DNA of 64,000 nucleotides from JANNPJ01 sp965200525 (GCA_965200525.1 OZ241368.1:992001-1056000); one strand, 5' to 3'; positions 51,633-60,537 are shown, numbered from the stretch's first letter. Notes: generated from the sequence alone by a model not told the origin. A program made the numbers and translations.

Positions 51633-53042
51633 GTGATCGAGACCCAGCCCCGACCCGAAGGCCCCGCCGGTCCGTCCGGCCGGTGGGCCGGGCGCCGCCG
51701 GGCCGGCTCCGCCCTCGCCGTGCGCAGCTGGCTGCGGGGCTGGCCGGCCGTCGTCCAGCTGACCGTCGACTTCCTGTTCGCCCCGTTCACCCTGGTGCTC
51801 GGCATCCTGACCCTGGTCGCGGCCTTCCTGGTGCCGGTGTTCCTGATCGGGCTGCCGTTCCTGATCGTGGGCCTGATGATCGCGGCCGGTCTGGGCCGGT
51901 TGCAGCGAGCCCGGATCGAGGCCCTGCTCGGGGTGCGGATCCCGGGCCGGCGGCCGGCCGCCCCGGCCTCGTGGTGGCGGTGGGCGGGCGACCCCCGGCG
52001 CTGGCTGCCGCTGGCCCACCAGTTCGTCGACGCGTCGTGGGGGCTGATCGCCGGCGGCACGGTGATCACCCTGCTGACCAGCTCGATCGCGATGGCCGCG
52101 GTCCCGCTGTACGCCGCCGCGCTGCCCGACGGCCGGCTGGCGCTGCCCTGGAACGCCGAGATCGGCGGTCCCTGGTGGCTGTTGCTGATCTTCGGTATCG
52201 GCGCTCTCGGTCTGCTGATCGTGCCGCCGCTGGCCTACGGCCTGGTCCAGGTCGACGTGCTGGCCGCCCGCTGGCTGCTCGGCCCGGACCGCCGCGACGA
52301 GGTGGCCCAGCTCTCCGAGCGGGTGCAGACCCTGACCCAGACCCGGGAGGCCGCCGTCGATTCGGTCGAGACCGAGCGCCGCCGGATCGAGCGCGACCTG
52401 CACGACGGCCCCCAGCAACGGCTGGTGGCGATCGCCATGGACCTGGGCATGGCCCAGGAACGGATGGCCCGCGACCCGGCCGGGGCCACCGAACTGCTCG
52501 GCAAGGCCCACACCGCGGCCAAGGAGGCGATCGTCGAGATGCGCCAGGTGGCCCGGGGCATCCACCCGCCGGTCCTGACCGACCGCGGCCTGGACGCCGC
52601 CCTCTCGGCCCTCGCGGCCCGCTCCCCGGTGCCGGTCACGGTCACCGTCGACCTACCCGTCCGGCCGTCCCCCACGGTCGAGGCGATCGCCTACTTCTGC
52701 GTCTCGGAGGCACTGACCAACGTGGCCAAACATGCTCACGCCCGGACGGCCGAGGTGTCCGTGCTGACCCGCGGCGGCCGGATCCGGATCGAGGTCCGCG
52801 ACGACGGCGTCGGTGGCGCCGTCCCCGGTGGACACTCGACCAGCGGCACGTCGACCGCTGACTCGCCCGGTGAGTCCACCGCCGGCACCGGCCTGACCGG
52901 ACTGGCCGACCGGGTGGCCGCGATCGACGGCACCCTGTCGATCGACTCCCCGCCCGGCGGGCCGACCCGGCTCACCATCCTGCTGCCGACCCCGACCACC
53001 CCGACCACGCCGAGTGCGCCGACCACGCCGAGTGCGTCATGA
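51633..53042 (+). CDS. Sensor histidine kinase (HisKA_3, NarL-type partner)
   Basis: A 469-residue membrane kinase. Two blocks of paired helices (about 45-85 and 125-205) form the sensor domain typical of actinobacterial kinases with little outside the membrane. The dimerisation/phosphoacceptor segment is ETERRRIERDLHDGPQQRLVAIA, with His in LHDG, and MRQVARGIHPPVLTDRGLDAAL follows. The ATPase domain has SEALTNVAKHAHA (N box) and IEVRDDGVGG, then GTGLTGLADRVAAIDG. The C-terminus is a Pro/Thr tail. Its stop overlaps the regulator start (ATGA). The divergent MMPL transporter suggests a role in envelope stress or export, which is inference. Confidence 0.92.
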   Translation: MIETQPRPEGPAGPSGRWAGRRRAGSALAVRSWLRGWPAVVQLTVDFLFAPFTLVLGILTLVAAFLVPVFLIGLPFLIVGLMIAAGLGRLQRARIEALLGVRIPGRRPAAPASWWRWAGDPRRWLPLAHQFVDASWGLIAGGTVITLLTSSIAMAAVPLYAAALPDGRLALPWNAEIGGPWWLLLIFGIGALGLLIVPPLAYGLVQVDVLAARWLLGPDRRDEVAQLSERVQTLTQTREAAVDSVETERRRIERDLHDGPQQRLVAIAMDLGMAQERMARDPAGATELLGKAHTAAKEAIVEMRQVARGIHPPVLTDRGLDAALSALAARSPVPVTVTVDLPVRPSPTVEAIAYFCVSEALTNVAKHAHARTAEVSVLTRGGRIRIEVRDDGVGGAVPGGHSTSGTSTADSPGESTAGTGLTGLADRVAAIDGTLSIDSPPGGPTRLTILLPTPTTPTTPSAPTTPSAS

Positions 53043-53722
53043 CCGCCGACCTCACCGGCGCCCCCGGCACCCCGGCCCTGCGGGTGGTGCTGGCCGAGGA
53101 CTCGGTGCTGCTGCGCGAGGGCCTGTTGCGGCTGCTGGCCGACGCCGGCTTCGACGTGGTCGAGGCCTGCGGGGACGGCGAGAGCTTCCTGCGGGCGGTC
53201 GACAAGCACCGGCCCGACCTGGTCGTGGTCGACGTCCGGATGCCGCCGACCTTCACCGACGAGGGAATCCGGGCCGCCCTGGTGGTGCGGGGCCAGTTCC
53301 CGGCGGTCGCCGTCCTGGTGCTCAGCCAGTACGTCGAGGAGAACTACGCCACCGAACTGGTGGCCAGCCGCTCCGGCGGCATCGGCTACCTGCTCAAGGA
53401 CCGGGTGGCCGACGTCGGCGACTTCATCGAGTCCCTGCGCCGGGTGGCCGGCGGCGGCACCGCGCTCGACCCCGAGGTGGTGCAGCAACTGCTCAGCCGG
53501 GCCACCCGGCGCGACCCGCTGGCCCGGCTCACCCCGCGCGAGACCGAGGTGCTCGGGCTGATGGCCGAGGGCCGCTCGAACACGGCCATCGCGGCCGCCC
53601 TGGTGGTCGGTGAGGGCGCGGTCGAGAAACACGTGTCCAGCATCTTCAGCAAGCTCGACCTGCCGCCGGCGGCCGAGGACCACCGCCGGGTGCTGGCCGT
53701 GCTGCGCTGGCTGGAGGCCTGA
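53039..53722 (+). CDS. NarL/LuxR-type response regulator
   Basis: A 227-residue regulator. The receiver domain has acidic residues E20 and D21 (VLAEDSVLLREGLLRLL), the phosphoacceptor D65 (LVVVDVRMPP), the switch Ser (LVLSQY) and Lys (YLLKDRVAD). The C-terminal LuxR-type helix-turn-helix is at about 160-220 (LTPRETEVLGLMAEGRSNTAIAAALVV, VEKHVSSIFSKL). Partner of the kinase with which it overlaps by 4 nt. Followed after 1 bp by the DUF4097 gene in one operon. Targets unknown; its own operon and the MMPL gene are natural candidates. Confidence 0.95.
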   Translation: MTADLTGAPGTPALRVVLAEDSVLLREGLLRLLADAGFDVVEACGDGESFLRAVDKHRPDLVVVDVRMPPTFTDEGIRAALVVRGQFPAVAVLVLSQYVEENYATELVASRSGGIGYLLKDRVADVGDFIESLRRVAGGGTALDPEVVQQLLSRATRRDPLARLTPRETEVLGLMAEGRSNTAIAAALVVGEGAVEKHVSSIFSKLDLPPAAEDHRRVLAVLRWLEA

Positions 53723-53723
53723 G

Positions 53724-54503
53724 ATGAGCCGTCTGACCCTGATCCGAACCGTGTCCGTGCTGGTGGCCGTGGTGGTGCTGGCCGGCGGCACGCTCAACGT
53801 GGTCGGCCTGTTCTTCGTCCGCCGGCTGGACCAGAGCCGCACCTTCACCGCGCCGGTGCGGCAGATCGTGGTCGGCGTCGACTCCGGCGACATCGAGATC
53901 CACGCCGCTCCCGCCGGTACCCCGGCCTCGGTCCGGGCCCGCACGGCCAGCGCCTTCCGGACCGCCGGCCACAGCGAGGCGCTCAGCGACGGCGTCCTCA
54001 CGCTTTCGGGTTCGTGCGGTCACGGCGGGATCGGCCTGGCCTTCGGGTCCTGCTCGGTCGACTTCGACGTCGTCGTCCCGCTCGGCACGGTGGTCCGGAC
54101 CACGACGTCCTCGGGCGACATCCGGATCGTCGGGATCGCCGGCGGCGTCCAGGCCACCAACAGCAACGGCGACATCGAGCTGAGCCAGGTCGGCGGCCCG
54201 GTCCGGGTCCGGTCGAACAACGGCGACGTGCAGGCCGACCGGCTCACCGCGGGATCGGTCACGGCCGTCACCGACAACGGCGACGTCACCCTGAAGTTCA
54301 CCGCCGCCCCCAGCGACGTCACCGCGACCACCGACAACGGGGACGTCGAGGTCCGGCTGCCCGACGTCGGCACCGGCTATCGGGTGCAGGCCGACACCGA
54401 CAACGGCGACCGCGAGGTCGGCGTGCCCGAGCAGAGCAACTCGGGCCGGGTGATCCGGGCCAACAGCTCCAACGGCGACGTCCAGGTCGCGACCGCTCGC
54501 TGA
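53724..54503 (+). CDS. DUF4097 beta-repeat protein, membrane-anchored
   Basis: A 259-residue protein. An N-terminal membrane helix (VSVLVAVVVLAGGTLNVVGLFF) is followed by an extracytoplasmic DUF4097 domain, a beta-helix-like stack. About eight turns end in [ND/SS]GD: DSGDIEIHA, SSGDIRIVG, SNGDIELSQ, NNGDVQADR, DNGDVTLKF, DNGDVEVRL, DNGDREVGV, SNGDVQVAT. Spacing is about 18-22 residues. A Cys pair (SCGHGG...FGSC) may form a disulphide. ATG 53724 with GGAGG. It is last in the kinase/regulator operon; such proteins often accompany envelope-stress two-component systems as outputs or accessory sensors. Function not established. Confidence 0.82.
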   Translation: MSRLTLIRTVSVLVAVVVLAGGTLNVVGLFFVRRLDQSRTFTAPVRQIVVGVDSGDIEIHAAPAGTPASVRARTASAFRTAGHSEALSDGVLTLSGSCGHGGIGLAFGSCSVDFDVVVPLGTVVRTTTSSGDIRIVGIAGGVQATNSNGDIELSQVGGPVRVRSNNGDVQADRLTAGSVTAVTDNGDVTLKFTAAPSDVTATTDNGDVEVRLPDVGTGYRVQADTDNGDREVGVPEQSNSGRVIRANSSNGDVQVATAR

Positions 54504-54581
54504 TCGGGAACCGGGAGAGGTTTGGAATCGGGGCGAAGGGGTACTGCTTCAGGTGTGGGGCACACGCGAGATCGGGCTCGG

Positions 54582-55031
54582 TCAGCTCTCGAACGGCTGC
54601 ATGCCGGGCGGGGCCGACTCCAGCCAGGTCGCGAAGCCGGTGTAGTCCGACTGGCTCATCGCCAGGTCGAGCACCTCGCGGTCGTAGCTGCACCGCACGA
54701 TCACCGAGTTGGGCAGGATCGAGTCCACCTCACGCTCGGAGGGGTGGCGCCACTCCAGCAGGTCGAGCAACGAGCGCTGCAGCACGCGGCCCGGGCGCGG
54801 GTCCACGGTGAAGATCCGGAACCACTCGAGGCGGTCCTCCTCGTAGCGGGCGACACCGAGCATCCAGCCACCGGGCTTCTTGGGCCGGTCGCGGCGCAAC
54901 GAGCAGTCGAAAGTGGCGGCGTTGCGGGCGAGCAGGTGTCGACGCGCGACGAAGCCACCGATCACCACACCGAAGAGAACCAGCAACCCGCCCAGGACGA
55001 TCAGCGGCGGGATCAGCTCGCCAACGTGCAT
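54582..55031 (-). CDS. DUF2550 family membrane protein
   Basis: A 149-residue protein with one N-terminal membrane helix (LIPPLIVLGGLLVLFGVVIGGFVAR), then a cytoplasmic domain containing NAATFDCSLRR, GWMLGVARYEEDRLEWFRIFTV, RPGRVLQRSLLDLLEWRHP and YTGFATWLESAPPG. This is the DUF2550 family, found directly after the ATP synthase operon in most actinomycetes. It lies 10 bp after atpC and is probably co-transcribed. No function has been shown; constant linkage suggests a role in membrane energetics or assembly, an inference. Confidence 0.9.
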   Translation of the reverse strand: MHVGELIPPLIVLGGLLVLFGVVIGGFVARRHLLARNAATFDCSLRRDRPKKPGGWMLGVARYEEDRLEWFRIFTVDPRPGRVLQRSLLDLLEWRHPSEREVDSILPNSVIVRCSYDREVLDLAMSQSDYTGFATWLESAPPGMQPFES

Positions 55032-55041
55032 CCAGAACCCG

Positions 55042-55311
55042 TCAGCCGGCCGTTGAGACCACGGCGGCGGAGTCGGTGACCACGGTCACCCGATTGTGCT
55101 CGACCGACAGAAATCCACCCTCGACATCGGCGACGATGCGCTCACCGCTCTCGGACAGGATCTGAACCTGTCCCGCCGCCAGCACGGCCAGGGTGGGCGC
55201 GTGGCCGGTGAGGATGCCCATCTCGCCCTCGGTGGTCCGGACGATGATCCGCTGGGCCTCGCCCGACCACACCCGGGCCTCGGCACTGACCAGTTCGATC
55301 TGCAGCGTCAC
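55042..55311 (-). CDS. atpC: ATP synthase F1 epsilon subunit, short form lacking the C-terminal helical domain
   Basis: An 89-residue protein starting at GTG 55311 after GAGAGGTGA. It is the beta-sandwich domain only: IELVSAEARVWSGEAQRIIVR, TTEGEMGILTGHAPTLAVLA, VEGGFLSVEHNRVTVVTDSA. Typical actinobacterial epsilon has about 120 residues, the rest being a helical hairpin that can block rotation and ATP hydrolysis. That part is absent, and the stop is only 10 bp before the DUF2550 start, so there is no room for it. The subunit still can link gamma to the c-ring. Unlike the rest of the operon, it is preceded by a hairpin and a good -10 sequence. Confidence 0.9.
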   Translation of the reverse strand: MTLQIELVSAEARVWSGEAQRIIVRTTEGEMGILTGHAPTLAVLAAGQVQILSESGERIVADVEGGFLSVEHNRVTVVTDSAAVVSTAG

Positions 55312-55342
55312 TCGCTCACCTCTCAGTAGCTGACCACTCAAC

Positions 55343-55348
55343 ATAATA
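55343..55348 (-). promoter_or_regulatory. Possible internal promoter (-10 TATTAT) before atpC
   Basis: Minus-strand TATTAT, one base off the consensus TATAAT and rare in this G+C-rich DNA, lies 31 bp before the atpC GTG. No clear -35 box is seen. Confidence 0.4.
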
Positions 55349-55351
55349 GCC

Positions 55352-55394
55352 GGTCCGGCCGGCGCCCCCCGGGAGGGTGCGCACCGGCCGGACC
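55352..55394 (-). terminator. Hairpin between atpD and atpC
   Basis: GGTCCGGCCGG (55352-55362) pairs with CCGGCCGGACC (55384-55394). It stands in the 109-bp gap after atpD and could partly terminate or stabilise the upstream message. No comparable stem lies between the other atp genes. Confidence 0.55.
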
Positions 55395-55420
55395 AGTGAG
55401 AACTCGGGCGGACCCGTCGA

Positions 55421-56887
55421 TCAGGAGCCGGCGGTGTCCTTCTGGATCTGCGCCCACTTGCGCTCGACGTCGTCCAGGCCACCGCACATGAAGAAGGCCT
55501 GCTCGGCGACGTGGTCGTACTCGCCGGCGGCGATCTTGGCGAACGCTTCGACGGTGTCGGCCACCGGCACGGTCGAACCCTCGATGCCGGTGAACTGCTT
55601 GGCCACGTAGGTGTTCTGGGACAGGAACCGCTGGATCCGGCGGGCCCGGTTGACGACGATCTTGTCCTCCTCGGACAGCTCGTCGACGCCCAGGATCGCG
55701 ATGATGTCCTGGAGCTCCTTGTTGCGCTGCAGGATCTGCTTGACCCGCACGGCCGTGTTGTAGTGGTCGGCCGAGATGTACCGCGGGTCGAGGATCCGCG
55801 ACGTGGAGGTCAGCGGGTCCACCGCCGGGTAGATGCCGAGTGAGGCGATCTCCCGGGAGAGCTCGGTGGTGGCGTCCAGGTGGGCGAAGGTGGTGGCCGG
55901 CGCCGGGTCGGTGTAGTCGTCGGCGGGCACGTAGATCGCCTGCATCGAGGTGATCGAGTGGCCCCGGGTCGAGGTGATCCGCTCCTGCAGCACGCCCATC
56001 TCGTCGGCCAGGGTGGGCTGGTAACCCACCGCGGACGGCATCCGGCCGAGCAGCGTCGACACCTCGGAACCGGCCTGGGTGAACCGGAAGATGTTGTCGA
56101 TGAACAACAGAACGTCCTGGTTCTGGACGTCGCGGAAGTACTCGGCCATGGTCAGCGCCGAGAGGGCCACCCGCAGCCGGGTGCCCGGCGGCTCGTCCAT
56201 CTGGCCGAAGACCAGCGCAGTGGCGTCCAGAACACCGGACTCCTCCATCTCGACGATGAGGTCGTTGCCCTCACGGGTGCGCTCGCCGACGCCGGCGAAC
56301 ACCGACACCCCGCCGTGGTCCTTGGCGACCCGGGCGATCATCTCCTGGATCAGCACGGTCTTGCCGACCCCGGCCCCGCCGAACAGGCCGATCTTGCCGC
56401 CGTTCACGTACGGGGTGAGCAGGTCGATCACCTTGATGCCGGTCTCGAACATCGTGGTGCGGCTCTCGAGCTGGTCGAAGGCCGGGGGCTTGCGGTGGAT
56501 CGGCCAGCGCTCGGTGACCTCGTAGCGCTCGCCCTCCTTGAGGTTGAGCACCTCGCCGATGGCGTTGAACACGTGGCCCTTGGTCACGTCGCCCACGGGC
56601 ACGCTGATCGCGGCGCCGCTGTCGGTGACCGGCATGCCCCGGACCAGACCGTCGGTCGGCTTCAGGGCGATGGCCCGGACCAGGCTGTCGCCGATGTGCT
56701 GGGCGACCTCCAGCCAGAGCGTGATGTCCTCGCCGCCGAGCGAGTAGTCGATGCTCAGCGCGTTGTACATCTCGGGCAGCGCGCCGGTCGGGAACTCGAT
56801 GTCGACGACGGGCCCGATCACCCGGGCCACCCGGCCGACCCCGGCCGGCTGGCTCTGCGTGTCGTTCTCGGTGACGGTGGCGGTCAT
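55421..56887 (-). CDS. atpD: ATP synthase F1 beta subunit
   Basis: A 488-residue catalytic subunit. P-loop GLFGGAGVGKTVLIQEM, VFAGVGERTREGNDL with the catalytic Glu, ALVFGQMDEPPGTR, LLFIDNIFRFTQAGSEVS and the DELSEED-equivalent DELSEEDKIVVNRARRIQRF are all intact. It synthesises ATP at the F1 head, driven by rotation of gamma. ATG with AGGAGAAG upstream. 80 bp after atpG in the operon. Length is normal. Confidence 0.98.
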   Translation of the reverse strand: MTATVTENDTQSQPAGVGRVARVIGPVVDIEFPTGALPEMYNALSIDYSLGGEDITLWLEVAQHIGDSLVRAIALKPTDGLVRGMPVTDSGAAISVPVGDVTKGHVFNAIGEVLNLKEGERYEVTERWPIHRKPPAFDQLESRTTMFETGIKVIDLLTPYVNGGKIGLFGGAGVGKTVLIQEMIARVAKDHGGVSVFAGVGERTREGNDLIVEMEESGVLDATALVFGQMDEPPGTRLRVALSALTMAEYFRDVQNQDVLLFIDNIFRFTQAGSEVSTLLGRMPSAVGYQPTLADEMGVLQERITSTRGHSITSMQAIYVPADDYTDPAPATTFAHLDATTELSREIASLGIYPAVDPLTSTSRILDPRYISADHYNTAVRVKQILQRNKELQDIIAILGVDELSEEDKIVVNRARRIQRFLSQNTYVAKQFTGIEGSTVPVADTVEAFAKIAAGEYDHVAEQAFFMCGGLDDVERKWAQIQKDTAGS

Positions 56888-56967
56888 CTCACTCTTCTCC
56901 TGTCACGGTGCTCAACTGCTGGTCGTCAAGTCTGGTCGTGCTGATGATCACGAGGCGGTTCACCGGA

Positions 56968-57861
56968 TCAGCCGGCCAGAGCATCGGCGCCGCCGATGAT
57001 CTCGCTGATCTCCTGGGTGATCTCCGCCTGGCGGGCCTGGTTGGCCAGCCGGGTGTAGGTCCGGATCAGTTCCTTGGCATTGTCCGAGGCCGACTTCATC
57101 GCCCGCTGGCGGGCCGCGAGCTCGCTGGCCGAGGCGGCCAGCAGGGCGTTGAAGATCCGGCTGTTGACGTACTTCGGCAGCAGCGCGTCCAGCACCTCGG
57201 CCGCGTTCGGCTCGAAGTCGTAGAGCGGCAGGACGTCCTCCGGAGCCGGCTCCTCGTCGCCCTCGACCACCTCCAGCGGCAGCAGCCGGACGATCTCCGG
57301 CTCCTGGCTGATCATGCTGGCGAACCGGGTGTAGACGATGTGGATCTCGTCGATCCCGCCGTCCTCGTAGTCCTTCAGGAAGGCCTCGACCAGAATGTCA
57401 CCGATCGCCTCGGCGTCCTCGAAGGACGGTGAGTCGGAGAAACCGGTCCACTCCTGGACGATCGGGCGGTTGCGGAACTTGAGGAACGCAACCCCCTTGC
57501 GACCGGCCACGTAGTAGGCGATCTCCTTGCCCTCGCCGCGCAGCCGCTCGGTGAGCTGCTCGCCCTCCTTGAGCACGTTCGAGGAGTAGGCCCCGGCCAT
57601 GCCCCGGTCGCTGGTGACGAGCAGGACGCCGGCCCGGCGCACCCGCTCCTTCTCCGTAGTGAGCAGGTGCTCGACGTTGGAGAAGGTCGCCACCGCCGAA
57701 ACCGCGCGCGAGATGGCCCGGGCGTACGGCGACGAAGCCGCGACCGCCGCCCGGGCCTTGGCGATCCGTGACGTCGCGATCAGCTCCATCGCCCGGAAGA
57801 TCTTCTCCAGCGACGCCGTCGATCTGATCTTGGCGCGGTACTCGCGCTGCTGCGCTCCCAT
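56968..57861 (-). CDS. atpG: ATP synthase F1 gamma subunit
   Basis: A 297-residue central-stalk subunit. The N-terminal helix MGAQQREYRAKIRSTASLEKIFRAMELIATSRIAKA and the C-terminal helix ALLAASASELAARQRAMKSASDNAKELI pair as a coiled coil that turns inside alpha3beta3. VTSDRGMAGAYSSNVLK is the conserved Rossmann loop. An acidic insertion (VVEGDEEPAPEDVLPLYDF, about 215-235) lies in the globular part; insertions at this place occur in actinobacteria. ATG with AAGGAG. Confidence 0.97.
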   Translation of the reverse strand: MGAQQREYRAKIRSTASLEKIFRAMELIATSRIAKARAAVAASSPYARAISRAVSAVATFSNVEHLLTTEKERVRRAGVLLVTSDRGMAGAYSSNVLKEGEQLTERLRGEGKEIAYYVAGRKGVAFLKFRNRPIVQEWTGFSDSPSFEDAEAIGDILVEAFLKDYEDGGIDEIHIVYTRFASMISQEPEIVRLLPLEVVEGDEEPAPEDVLPLYDFEPNAAEVLDALLPKYVNSRIFNALLAASASELAARQRAMKSASDNAKELIRTYTRLANQARQAEITQEISEIIGGADALAG

Positions 57862-57918
57862 GTCGCCCTGTTCTCCTTAACCGTCCGCGTTCATCGGGCT
57901 GTTCGCACTCATCGCTCG

Positions 57919-59553
57919 TCAGTGCCTCTGACGGACGATCTGCTCCTGCGCGATGTCGTCGTCGGCAGAGGCCTCGGACTCCTCGGAACCGACCTGAATG
58001 CTCTCGCCGTCGCCCGCCGCGAACTGCTGCTTGAACGAGTCGACCTCGCCCTGCAGGCTGGACGCGGTGTCGTCGGTGAACTTGTTGCTCTCGGCGATCG
58101 TCTTCAGCACGCTGCCGTTACGCCGCAGGTGGTCGAGGAACTCGCGCTCGAACCGGCCCACGTCGGCGACCGCGAGCGAGTCGAGCTGGCCGGTGGTGCC
58201 CAGCCAAATCGAGACGACCTGCTCCTCGGTCGGGTACGGCGAGTACTGCGGCTGCTTGAACAGCTCCATCAGGCGCTCACCGCGGGCCAGCTGCTGCTTG
58301 GACGCCGCGTCGAGGTCGGAGGCGAACAGTGCGAACGCCTCCAGCGCCCGGTACTGGGCCAGGTCGACCTTGAGCGAACCGGTGACCGTCTTCATCGCCT
58401 TGGTCATCGCCGAGCCACCGACCCGGGAGACCGAGATGCCGACGTCGACCGCCGGCCGCTGGTTGGCGTTGAACAGGTCGGACTGCAGGAAGAGCTGACC
58501 GTCGGTGATCGAGATGACGTTGGTCGGGATGTACGCCGACACGTCGTTGGCCTTGGTCTCGACGATCGGCAGGCCGGTCATCGAGCCGTGGCCGAGCTCG
58601 TCGGAGAGCTTCGCGCAACGCTCGAGCAGCCGCGAGTGCAGGTAGAAGACGTCGCCCGGGTAGGCCTCGCGGCCCGGCGGACGGCGCAGCAGCAGCGAGA
58701 CGGCGCGGTAGGCCTCGGCCTGCTTGGACAGGTCGTCGAACACGATCAGGACGTGCTTGCCGGCGTACATCCAGTGCTGGCCGATGGCCGAGCCGGTGTA
58801 CGGGGCCAGGTACTTGAAGCCGGCCGGGTCGGAGGCGGGCGAGGCGACGATGGTGGTGTACTCCAGCGCCCCGGCCTCCTCGAGCGCACCGCGGATGCCC
58901 GCGATGGTCGAGCCCTTCTGGCCGATCGCCACGTAGATGCAGCGGACCTGCTTGTCCGGGTCGCCGGTGGCCCAGTTGTCCTTCTGGTTGATGATCGTGT
59001 CGATCGCGATCGCCGTCTTGCCGGTCTGGCGGTCACCGATGATCAGCTGGCGCTGGCCGCGGCCGATCGGGGTCAGCGAGTCGATCGCCTTGATCCCGGT
59101 CTGCATCGGCTCGTGCACCGACTTGCGCTGCATGACGCCGGGCGCCTGCAGCTCGAGGGCCCGGCGGCCCTCGGCCTCGATCTCGCCCAGGCCGTCGATC
59201 GGGGTGCCGAGCGGGTCGACCACCCGGCCCAGGAAGCCGTCGCCGACGGGTACCGACAGCACTTCGCCGGTCCGCTTGACCTCCTGGCCCTCCTCCAGGC
59301 CGGAGAACTCGCCGAGGACGACGACGCCGATCTCTCGGACGTCGAGGTTCTGGGCCAGGCCCAGGGTGCCGTCCTCGAACGTCAGCAGCTCGTTCGCCAT
59401 CACACTCGGCAGCCCCTCGACCCGGGCGATGCCGTCGCCGGACTCGGTGATGGTGCCGACCTCTTCGCGGGAGGCCGCGTCCGGGTCGTAGGACTGCACG
59501 AAGGCGTCCAGCGCGTCCCGGATCTCCTCCGGACGGATCGTGAGCTCCGCCAT
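57919..59553 (-). CDS. atpA: ATP synthase F1 alpha subunit
   Basis: A 544-residue non-catalytic nucleotide-binding subunit. It starts AELTIRPEEIRDALDAFVQSY and has the P-loop GDRQTGKTAIAIDTIINQK. VGGSAMTKAMKTVTGSLKVDLAQYR carries the Arg finger region before it (GISVSRVG). The C-terminus has an acidic actinobacterial tail (ESIQVGSEESEASADDD). The start was placed at 59553, where the family begins; the frame open to 59613 has no better site. It follows atpH after 156 bp, the largest gap in the operon core. Confidence 0.97.
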   Translation of the reverse strand: MAELTIRPEEIRDALDAFVQSYDPDAASREEVGTITESGDGIARVEGLPSVMANELLTFEDGTLGLAQNLDVREIGVVVLGEFSGLEEGQEVKRTGEVLSVPVGDGFLGRVVDPLGTPIDGLGEIEAEGRRALELQAPGVMQRKSVHEPMQTGIKAIDSLTPIGRGQRQLIIGDRQTGKTAIAIDTIINQKDNWATGDPDKQVRCIYVAIGQKGSTIAGIRGALEEAGALEYTTIVASPASDPAGFKYLAPYTGSAIGQHWMYAGKHVLIVFDDLSKQAEAYRAVSLLLRRPPGREAYPGDVFYLHSRLLERCAKLSDELGHGSMTGLPIVETKANDVSAYIPTNVISITDGQLFLQSDLFNANQRPAVDVGISVSRVGGSAMTKAMKTVTGSLKVDLAQYRALEAFALFASDLDAASKQQLARGERLMELFKQPQYSPYPTEEQVVSIWLGTTGQLDSLAVADVGRFEREFLDHLRRNGSVLKTIAESNKFTDDTASSLQGEVDSFKQQFAAGDGESIQVGSEESEASADDDIAQEQIVRQRH

Positions 59554-59709
59554 CTGGAATCCCTGCTCTCTCGTCGTGATCCGGCGTGAGCCGGGCGTCG
59601 GGTCGTCGTTCACTTGGCTTTCTCAGCTGTTGCTCAGGTAGTGCTCAGGTACTCGGTACTGCTCTTCGTTCCGGGTGGTGCTTCGTCGTCGATCGTGCGC
59701 CTTTGCCGG

Positions 59710-60537
59710 TCAGCCGGCCAGTGCGCGCCGCGCGCCGTTCAGCCGGGTGAGCACGGTGCTGTCGATCAGCTCGCCGCCCACCTGGATCCGCAGCCCACCC
59801 AGGACCTCCGGGGCGACGTCCAGGTTGATCCGGATGTCGCGGCCGTAGATCCGCCGCAACGCCGTGCTCAACCGGGCCCGCTGCCCCTCGGTCAGGGGGG
59901 ACGCCGCGACCACCTCGGCCACCAGCTGACGCCGGCGGCCGGCCGCGACCTCCAAGTACTGCTCCAGCACCTGCTCGGTGCGCAGCCCCCGGGGCGAGAC
60001 GGCCGCCTGAACGGCCAGCCGCAGCGTCTCGGGGGTCACTTTGCCGTCGAGCAACTGTCGCACCAGCTCGGCCTTGCGCTCGGTACCCGCGGTGCGGGCG
60101 GCGAAGGCGTCGCGCAACGAGACGTCGCCCTCGACCGTGCGGGCGAACCGGAACAGCTCGTCCTCGACCGAGTCGAGCCGCCCCGCCTTCTCGGCGCTGA
60201 ACAGCACCGCCGTGACGGCCAGGCCGTCGACCGCGGTGACCAGGTCGCCGGGCTCGGTCCAGCGGTCGCGGACCAGACCGGTCAGCAGGTCCAGGGCCGG
60301 CCCGGAGACCTGCCCCGAGAACAGCCGCTCGACCAGCGTCGCCTTGGCCTGAGCCGGCCGGGCCGGGTCGGTCAGGCCGCGCCGCAGGCCGGGGTTGCCG
60401 GCCAGCAGCGCGGTGACCGCGAACAGGTCGTCGCCGAGCGCCTCCGGCCGCGCCGACGCCGAGTTCAGCAGCGTCTCCAGACGCTCCTGACCGGCGGCGA
60501 CGCTCTCCCGGCTGTGCCCGTGCATTAGCGCCTGCAT
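59710..60537 (-). CDS. atpH: ATP synthase F1 delta subunit
   Basis: A 275-residue peripheral-stalk subunit. The N-terminal helical bundle (ETLLNSASARPEALGDDLFAVTALLAGNPGLRRGLTDPAR) is in the long actinobacterial form. The C-terminal domain has RLSTALRRIYGRDIRINLDVAPEVLGGLRIQVGGELIDSTV, the family signature GGxRIxVGxxxIDxS. It fixes the F1 head to subunit b. Its ATG shares one base with the atpF stop (TGATG), giving tight coupling. Confidence 0.96.
   Translation of the reverse strand: MQALMHGHSRESVAAGQERLETLLNSASARPEALGDDLFAVTALLAGNPGLRRGLTDPARPAQAKATLVERLFSGQVSGPALDLLTGLVRDRWTEPGDLVTAVDGLAVTAVLFSAEKAGRLDSVEDELFRFARTVEGDVSLRDAFAARTAGTERKAELVRQLLDGKVTPETLRLAVQAAVSPRGLRTEQVLEQYLEVAAGRRRQLVAEVVAASPLTEGQRARLSTALRRIYGRDIRINLDVAPEVLGGLRIQVGGELIDSTVLTRLNGARRALAG

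Noticed and set aside
51501..52565. N-terminal extension of the MMPL frame
   Set aside because: This part runs antisense through the histidine kinase. The first membrane helix and a normal start lie at 51500.
55042..55344. ATG at 55344 as atpC start
   Set aside because: It would add MLSGQLLRGER without family similarity and lacks a ribosome binding site; its ATG overlaps the TATTAT box. GTG 55311 fits the family start.
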